Positions 59,002 to 64,000 of a stretch of 64,000 bases of DNA are shown here, in pieces. The notes beneath the pieces were generated by a model. It searched no databases, had not been told where the DNA came from, and saw only the letters and a program-made list of their open reading frames with translations. Where the stretch lies: NCBI RefSeq assembly GCF_002980595.1, contig NZ_PVLQ01000020.1, positions 1 through 64,000 of the forward strand, read 5' to 3'. Made by a program: the position numbers and the translations under genes. The stretch comes from Malikia granosa. GTDB taxonomy: Bacteria; Pseudomonadota; Gammaproteobacteria; Burkholderiales; Burkholderiaceae_C. Numbering within the stretch: the first letter of the stretch is position 1; each line of letters starts with the position of its first letter.

Positions 59002-61083
59002 TCAAGCCGCATCCGGCCCGAGCCAGGCGACCTGGACCAGGCAGTCGTAGAACGCCGGCGCCCGGCCCAGATCGGTCAATTGCTGGTGCGTCAGCTCGTT
59101 GACATTGGTCCCGTTGCGGCCGAGCTTGCGCCACCAGATGCCCAGGCCGTTGACGACGCCGGGCCGGGCCCGGGTGCTGACATCGGCCCGGCAGTGGTAG
59201 CGGCCACGGTCGTTGAAGACGCAGACCAAGGAGCCGTCCTCGATGCCACGCGCGGCCGCGTCCTCGGGATGGATCTCGAGCCGCGGCTCGCCCTCGATGT
59301 CGCGCAGGCTGCGGACGTTGACGAAGGTCGAATTGAGGAAGTTGCGCGCCGGCGGCGAGATCATCGCCAGCGGATAGGCCTCGCTGCTGCCCCAGGGCTC
59401 GTGGTTAGGCAGCACCTCGGGCAATCCGTCCAGGCCCTGGGCGGCGAGCGCCGCGCTGAAGAATTCGCACCTGCCCGAAGGCGTCGGAAAGCCGCCCTCG
59501 GCGAAGGGCGCGTCGGGCAGCGGCAGGCTGAAATAGCCCTGTTGCGTCAGCAGTTCCCAGTCCAGCGCGTCGCCGAAGGCCTGGCGGCACAGGGATTCGT
59601 CATCCTGCGCGAAGCAGGGATCGTCGAAGCCCATGCGGGCCGCCAGTTCGCGGAAGACCTGGCTGTTGGGCTTGGCCTCGCCCAGCGGAGCGATGGCCGG
59701 GCGGTTGAGCAGCACGTCGGTGTGGCCGTAGCTGGTGTGGATGTCCCAGTGCTCGAGCTGGGTGGTCGCCGGCAGCAGATAGTCGGCGTAGTCGGCGCTG
59801 TCGGTCTGGAACTGCTCGAGCACGACGGTGAACAGGTCCTCGCGCGCGAAGCCCGCCACGACCTGGCCCGACTGCGGCGCCACGGCGACCGGGTTGCTGT
59901 TGTAGACCAGCAGCGCCTCGATGGCGGGACCGAACTCCGGCGAAGCCGGACGCAGCAGGTCGGCGCCGATGGTACTCATGTTGATCAGGCGCGGCGCGCG
60001 CACGCCAGAGGCCGCCAGCAGGTCGGGCCGCTGCAGCAGGTCGCGCCGGACCGGGAAGTTGCCCGAGCTGCTCAGCAGCAGCCCGCCGGCCCGCTGGCGC
60101 CAGGCACCGATCAGCGCGGGCAGGCAGGCGACGGCGCGCACCGCGTTGCCGCCGCCGCGGGTGCGCTGCATGCCGTAGTTGAGCCGGATCGCGACCGCTT
60201 CGCGCTGCCCGAAGCAGCGCCCGATGTCCTGCGCGAGCGCCAGGATCTGCCCGACCGGCAGGCCGCAATGCCGAGCCGCCCGCTCCGGCGGCCATTGCAG
60301 CGCCCGTTCGCGCAGCTGCGGCCAGCCCAGGGTGTAGCGCTCCAGGTAGTCGTGGTCGAGCCAGTCGTTGACGATGAGCTCGTGCATCAGCGCATAGGCC
60401 AGCGCGGCATCGGTGCCGGGCAGCAGGGCCAGGTGCTCGTGGCATTTGTCGGCGGTCTCGGAGCGGCGCGGGTCGATGCAGACCAGCCTGGCGCCGCGGC
60501 GCTTGGCCTCCTGCGCGTGGCGCCAGAAATGCAGGTTGCTGCCGACCGAGTTGGTGCCCCAGAGCAGGATCAGGCGCGACTCGGCGAAATGCTCTACCTT
60601 CATGCCGAGTTTGCCGCCCAGCGTGGCTTCGAGCGCGGCGGCACCGGCCGAGGCGCAGATGGTGCGATCGAGCCGGGACGCGCCGAGGCGATTGAAGAAG
60701 CGCCGGTCCATCGATTCGCCCTGCACCAGGCCCATGGTGCCGGCATAGCTGTAGGGCAGGATGGCCTGCGGGTCGCGCGCGGCGATCGCCTTCAGCCGGG
60801 CGGCGATGTCGGACAGGGCCTCATCCCAGCTCACGCGCTCGAACCGGCCAGAGCCCTTGGGGCCGACCCGCTTGAGCGGATGCAGCAATCGCTCCGGGTG
60901 GTGGGTACGCTCGGGGTAGCGCACCACCTTGGCGCACAGCACGCCGGCGGTATGCGGGTGCGCGGGGTTGCCGCGCACCTGGACGGCACGGCCGTCCTCC
61001 ACGGTCGTGATCAGCGAGCAGCTGTCCGGGCAGTCGTGCGGGCAGGCGCCAAGCACCTCGAAAGGGGTTTGTGACATAGGCAT
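59002..61083 (-). CDS. Molybdopterin oxidoreductase family protein
   Basis: 693 residues of the DMSO-reductase superfamily. An N-terminal Fe4S4 ligand set is present: C14, C18, C22 and C50 in GACPHDCPDSC and GVLCAK. Asn-Ser in WGTNSVGSNLHFW near 170 and CIDPRRSETADKCHEHLALLPGTDAALAYALMHEL near 200 bind the first MGD. The C-terminal MGD domain has FLNSTFVNVRSLRDIEGEPRLEIHPEDAAARGI. No Tat leader is visible, so it is probably cytoplasmic. The ligand to molybdenum lies near ICASAGAAALEA (about residue 142), where Cys or Ser may serve. The substrate is unknown; context suggests an organosulfur compound or a sulfur oxide. Confidence 0.88.
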   Translation of the reverse strand: MPMSQTPFEVLGACPHDCPDSCSLITTVEDGRAVQVRGNPAHPHTAGVLCAKVVRYPERTHHPERLLHPLKRVGPKGSGRFERVSWDEALSDIAARLKAIAARDPQAILPYSYAGTMGLVQGESMDRRFFNRLGASRLDRTICASAGAAALEATLGGKLGMKVEHFAESRLILLWGTNSVGSNLHFWRHAQEAKRRGARLVCIDPRRSETADKCHEHLALLPGTDAALAYALMHELIVNDWLDHDYLERYTLGWPQLRERALQWPPERAARHCGLPVGQILALAQDIGRCFGQREAVAIRLNYGMQRTRGGGNAVRAVACLPALIGAWRQRAGGLLLSSSGNFPVRRDLLQRPDLLAASGVRAPRLINMSTIGADLLRPASPEFGPAIEALLVYNSNPVAVAPQSGQVVAGFAREDLFTVVLEQFQTDSADYADYLLPATTQLEHWDIHTSYGHTDVLLNRPAIAPLGEAKPNSQVFRELAARMGFDDPCFAQDDESLCRQAFGDALDWELLTQQGYFSLPLPDAPFAEGGFPTPSGRCEFFSAALAAQGLDGLPEVLPNHEPWGSSEAYPLAMISPPARNFLNSTFVNVRSLRDIEGEPRLEIHPEDAAARGIEDGSLVCVFNDRGRYHCRADVSTRARPGVVNGLGIWWRKLGRNGTNVNELTHQQLTDLGRAPAFYDCLVQVAWLGPDAA

Positions 61084-61142
61084 ATGGGCCGATTGTCGGG
61101 CAGCACGCCAATCAACACCACCCTTTGAAACAAGGTGGAATG

Positions 61143-61174
61143 ATGATTTCCGAATAAGGATATTCGGAAATCAT
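61143..61174. promoter_or_regulatory. Perfect 13-bp palindrome in the divergent promoter region
   Basis: ATGATTTCCGAAT, loop AAGGAT, ATTCGGAAATCAT. It lies between the molybdopterin oxidoreductase gene (minus) and the first acyl-CoA-dehydrogenase-like gene (plus), about 60 and 150 bases from their starts. Without a T-run it is more likely an operator than a terminator. The regulator is unknown; CysB- or SfnR-type control is only a guess. Confidence 0.55.
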
Positions 61175-61322
61175 TTGCGTTGCATCTTATTCCAATCCAT
61201 TCCTTCCCGATTACAAGCGGGCTTCCTACGATAGGGACACCAAGGGCTCAAGCCATCCGCTTGCCGCTCCCGCATTAGGCGCCTCATGGCGTCATTGACG
61301 CCCCCATCCAACAAGCCCCAAG

Positions 61323-62549
61323 ATGACCGAAATCACCCTTGAACCCTCGACCGTCCCCGCTGAGGCGGCCACCCGCCTGAGCGTGGCCGAACTCAAGAGC
61401 CGCGCCGCCGCGCTGCTGCCCGAACTGCGCCAGGGCGCCGAAGACCGCGAGCGCCAGCGCCTGCTGCCGCATGAGCCGATTCGCCGCATCGGCAGCGAAA
61501 GGCTGCTGACCTGGCGCATTCCGTCAAGCCAGGGCGGCAGCGGCGCCTCGGTGCGCGACGTGATCCAGTTCGTGATCGATGTCGCCTCGGTGGACTCGAA
61601 CGTGGCGCAGGCGCTGCGCCCGAGCTTCCTGTTCCTCGAGGGCCTGCTCGCCAGCGACGACGAGGCGGCGCGCCAGCGCTGGCTGCCGCATTACCTGAAT
61701 GGCGAGCTGTTCGGCAACGCGGGCTGGGAAGTCGGCGGTGCCAACGGCGCCATCAGCGCCAGCCTGGTGCGCGAGGGCGACCATTACCGCGCCAATGGCA
61801 GCAAGTACTACAGCACCGGCGCGCTGTACTCGGACTGGGTCAGCGCCGTCGCGGTGGATGAAGCGGGCCACGAGCGGCGCTTCATGCTGCCGCGCGACCG
61901 CGAGGGGCTGGAGCTGGTCGACGACTTCGACGCCATGGGCCAGCGCCTGACCGCGAGCGGCACCACGAACCTGAACAACGTCCTGGTGCGCGAGGAGGAC
62001 ATCGTGCCGCACCACCTGTTTGCCGGCGGGCGCACCCAGCGCAGCATCGTGACTCCCTATGCGCAGCTGTTCCTGGCGGCGGTCGAGGCCGGCATCGCGC
62101 GCAATGCGCTCGACGACGCGGTGGCCTTCGCGCGCGACCATGCGCGTCCGATCAAGCACAGCAGCGCCAGCCGCTCGGTCGACGACCCCTATGTGGAATT
62201 CTCGGTCGGCGAGATCTCGGCGCGCGCCTTCGCCGCCGAGGCCGTGGTGCTGCGCGCGGCCGACAGCATAGACGCGGCCTGGGCCGGCGGGCTCGAGGAA
62301 AGCGCGATCACCCAGGCGGCGATCGACGTGGCGCAGGCCCAGTACATGGCCGCCGAAGCCGCGCTCAAGGCGGCGGAACTGCTGTTCGATGTCGGCGGCG
62401 CCTCGACCACCGCGCGCAAGCACAACCTGGACCGCCACTGGCGCAATGCCCGCACCGTGGCCAACCACAACCCGCGCCACTGGAAGGCGGCCGTGGTCGG
62501 CGCCTACCGGCTCAAGGGCAGCCAACCGCCGCTTTCGGGCCTGTTCTGA
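61323..62549 (+). CDS. Acyl-CoA dehydrogenase-like flavoprotein (SfnB/DszC type)
   Basis: 408 residues. The N-terminal helical domain has WRIPSSQGGSGASVRDVIQFVIDVASVDSNVAQALRPSF near residue 62. The beta domain has LFGNAGWEVGGANGAISASLVREGDHYRANGSKYYSTGALYSDWV near 135. The C-terminal domain has LLFDVGGASTTARKHNLDRHWRNARTVANHNPRHWK. The ending, with HWRNARTHTLHDP-like form, and the lack of the acyl-CoA catalytic Glu region point to FMN-dependent monooxygenases of the DszC/SfnB group, involved in sulfone, sulfonate or thioether use. It is divergent from the oxidoreductase and followed 48 bases later by a relative. Confidence 0.85.
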   Translation: MTEITLEPSTVPAEAATRLSVAELKSRAAALLPELRQGAEDRERQRLLPHEPIRRIGSERLLTWRIPSSQGGSGASVRDVIQFVIDVASVDSNVAQALRPSFLFLEGLLASDDEAARQRWLPHYLNGELFGNAGWEVGGANGAISASLVREGDHYRANGSKYYSTGALYSDWVSAVAVDEAGHERRFMLPRDREGLELVDDFDAMGQRLTASGTTNLNNVLVREEDIVPHHLFAGGRTQRSIVTPYAQLFLAAVEAGIARNALDDAVAFARDHARPIKHSSASRSVDDPYVEFSVGEISARAFAAEAVVLRAADSIDAAWAGGLEESAITQAAIDVAQAQYMAAEAALKAAELLFDVGGASTTARKHNLDRHWRNARTVANHNPRHWKAAVVGAYRLKGSQPPLSGLF

Positions 62550-62597
62550 GCCGATGGCTCGAGTCCAGCCCCGCCTTGCCACCAGGAGATATCCCCC

Positions 62598-63935
62598 ATG
62601 ACCCTTGCCGACGTGACCCTGCGCGATGCCAGCGATGCCGCCCTCGCCGCCCTTGCCGACGAACTGGCAGCCGAGATCGCCAAGACCGCGCAGCACTACG
62701 ACCTGTCGGGTGAATTCCCGCACGAGCATTTCGAACTGCTGCGCCAGCGCGGCGCGCTCAAGCTGACCCTGCCCCGTGAACTGGGCGGCGGCGGGATCTC
62801 GCTCTACCAGCTGCTGCTGTTCCAGGAGCGGCTGGCCCGGGGCAGCGGCTCGACCGCGCTGGCGCTGGGCTGGCACCTGATGGTCTTCGGCTACCTGAGC
62901 TTCGACCTCAAGTGGCAGCGCCCGGCCTTCGAGCGCCTGTGCCGGGACGTGGTGCAGCGCGGCGACCTGATCAACGTGCTGGTCACCGAGCGCGAGGCGG
63001 GCAACCTGCTGCGTGGCTCCAAGCCGACCACCGTGGCGCGCAAGACCGAGCAGGGCTACCTGATCCAGGGCCGCAAGGCCTTCTGCTCGGCGGCGCCCGG
63101 GCTCGGGCAGATGATCGTCTACGCCCTGGTCGAGGACGAGGGCCGGGTGGCGGAATTCCTGGTGCCCAGGTCGGATCGCGTGCGCGTGATCGACAACTGG
63201 AACACGATCGGCATGCGCAGCACCGGCAGCCACGACGTCGAGTTCGACCAGGTGCTGGTGCCGCATGACGCGCTGCTGAGCTATATCGACCCGGGCCAGT
63301 CCAGCAGCTTCATGACCGGTAGCCGGGCCTTCGGCCTGCAGCTGTCGGCGGTCTATCTGGGCATCGCGACGGCGGCGCGCGACTTCGCGCTCGACTTCGC
63401 CGACCGCTACCACTCGCACAGCCTGGGCGGATCCATCCTCGACGCCCCCCAGGTGCAGCAAAAGCTCGGCGAGATCGAGCTGCTGATCGGCGCCGCCAAG
63501 ACCCAGCTCTACGGCCTGGCCGAGCGCTGGGAGCGCCACGATGCGATCAAGCACCGGCTCAACCACGAGGTCGCCATCACCAAGCACCAGGTGGGCAACC
63601 ACGCGATCCGCATCGTCGAGCTCGCGATGGGCATCGTCGGCGGCCATGCGCTGTCGAAGGATCTGCCGCTGGAGCGCTATTTCCGCGACGTGCAATGCGG
63701 CCGCTACAACCCGCCGCAGGACGACATGGTGCTGGCCAACCTGGCCAAGTCCGCGACCGCCGCGCTGCGCGCCTCGCGCCAGGCCGAGGCATCGAAGCAG
63801 CGCCCGGCCGAGGCCAGCCAGCCCGGGGTGGCTGCGCCAGCCAAGGCAAGCGCGGCAGCTGCGGCGGCAACGCAGAGCGCTGTCACAGGGACGGCCGATG
63901 CCCTGGAAACCCCGCTCGCGGCGCTGGTCGACTGA
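62598..63935 (+). CDS. Acyl-CoA dehydrogenase family flavoprotein
   Basis: 445 residues, with a second complete acyl-CoA dehydrogenase fold. LRQRGALKLTLPRELGGGGISLYQLLLFQERLARGSGSTALALGWHL lies near residue 48. VTEREAGNLLRGSKPTTVARKTEQGYLIQGRKAFCSAAPG near 130 is the flavin-binding block, and GMRSTGSHDVEFDQVLVPHDALL near 205 follows. RYFRDVQCGRYNPPQDDMVLANLA near 355 is the C-terminal part. After about residue 390 there is an Ala-rich tail of 55 residues (SQPGVAAPAKASAAAAAATQS). An AGGAG ribosome site precedes the ATG by about ten bases. It is probably a flavin-dependent oxidoreductase of the same sulfur-scavenging set; substrate unknown. Confidence 0.83.
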   Translation: MTLADVTLRDASDAALAALADELAAEIAKTAQHYDLSGEFPHEHFELLRQRGALKLTLPRELGGGGISLYQLLLFQERLARGSGSTALALGWHLMVFGYLSFDLKWQRPAFERLCRDVVQRGDLINVLVTEREAGNLLRGSKPTTVARKTEQGYLIQGRKAFCSAAPGLGQMIVYALVEDEGRVAEFLVPRSDRVRVIDNWNTIGMRSTGSHDVEFDQVLVPHDALLSYIDPGQSSSFMTGSRAFGLQLSAVYLGIATAARDFALDFADRYHSHSLGGSILDAPQVQQKLGEIELLIGAAKTQLYGLAERWERHDAIKHRLNHEVAITKHQVGNHAIRIVELAMGIVGGHALSKDLPLERYFRDVQCGRYNPPQDDMVLANLAKSATAALRASRQAEASKQRPAEASQPGVAAPAKASAAAAAATQSAVTGTADALETPLAALVD

Positions 63936-63973
63936 CAGCCCTCGCCAACGCCCTGCCCTTGATTGCAAATGCC

Positions 63974-64000
63974 ATGACCCAGAAGAAACAGATCATCCTC
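63974..64000 (+). CDS. Start of a probable LLM-class flavin-dependent monooxygenase (continues beyond window)
   Basis: Only nine codons are inside the window (MTQKKQIIL). That opening, followed in the family by NAF, is common in NtaA/SnaA/DszA-type FMN-dependent monooxygenases, which are frequent partners of DszC/SfnB-like proteins. The call is based on very little sequence plus context. Confidence 0.4.

Overview
The window is GC-rich chromosomal DNA of a betaproteobacterium, most likely order Burkholderiales. The evidence is the gene order yebC-purD-hemF-nadD-rsfS-rlmH-maf-rng, the tolB-pal-cpoB-tcdA block, a phasin, an sbp/cysB sulfur locus and a WbjBCD-type L-FucNAc pathway. I cannot fix the family from sequence alone.

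Region 1 (1-15345) is a surface polysaccharide (O-antigen/capsule-like) locus. It starts in the 3' end of ugd and then turns strongly AT-rich: a Wzx flippase, five glycosyltransferases, a Wzy polymerase, the wbjB-wbjC-wbjD genes for UDP-L-FucNAc and a WbuC cupin. Two direct copies of one IS630-family element (one decayed, one intact) bracket a pair of glycosyltransferase genes. Base composition swings sharply, with AT-rich sugar-transferase genes next to GC-rich wbjC and wbjD, so the locus looks assembled from several sources. An 811-bp AT-rich stretch without a recognisable gene closes it. GalU and GlmM (16157-18381) supply UDP-glucose and the GlcNAc precursor.

Region 2 (18435-37595) is conserved housekeeping, mostly on the minus strand: a PfkB kinase, a lipocalin, tRNA-Lys, tcdA, cpoB, pal and tolB. 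An IS200/IS605-type element with an intact TnpB nuclease and a wrecked TnpA follows directly upstream of tolB. Then comes the overlapping operon rng/maf/rlmH/rsfS/nadD/hemF/purD/yebC, exonuclease I, clpA and clpS, and a divergent NlpC/P60 lipoprotein.

Region 3 (37601-53556) holds an AI-2E-type membrane protein, a PAS-GGDEF-EAL protein, a class A penicillin-binding protein, a glutathione transferase, an ABC transporter module with an AttH/CrtC-like secreted partner, ArfB, a phasin, two identical tandem tRNA-His genes, PpiD and one unrecognised protein.

Region 4 (53675-64000) concerns sulfur. It has a sulfate-binding protein, a small TOBE (Mop) protein and a CysB regulator. A chrA chromate transporter appears to have been inserted into the 3' end of cysB, because the last codons of cysB recur after chrA. 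MetY follows, then a relic of a sulfonate-binding protein, a molybdopterin oxidoreductase, two acyl-CoA-dehydrogenase-like flavoproteins and the first codons of a probable LLM flavin monooxygenase. Together these suggest scavenging of sulfur from organosulfur compounds.

The observations most worth a second look are the chrA insertion with regenerated cysB tail, the intact TnpB with dead TnpA beside a split tol-pal operon, the IS630-bracketed glycosyltransferase pair, and the palindrome lying over the exonuclease I start codon.
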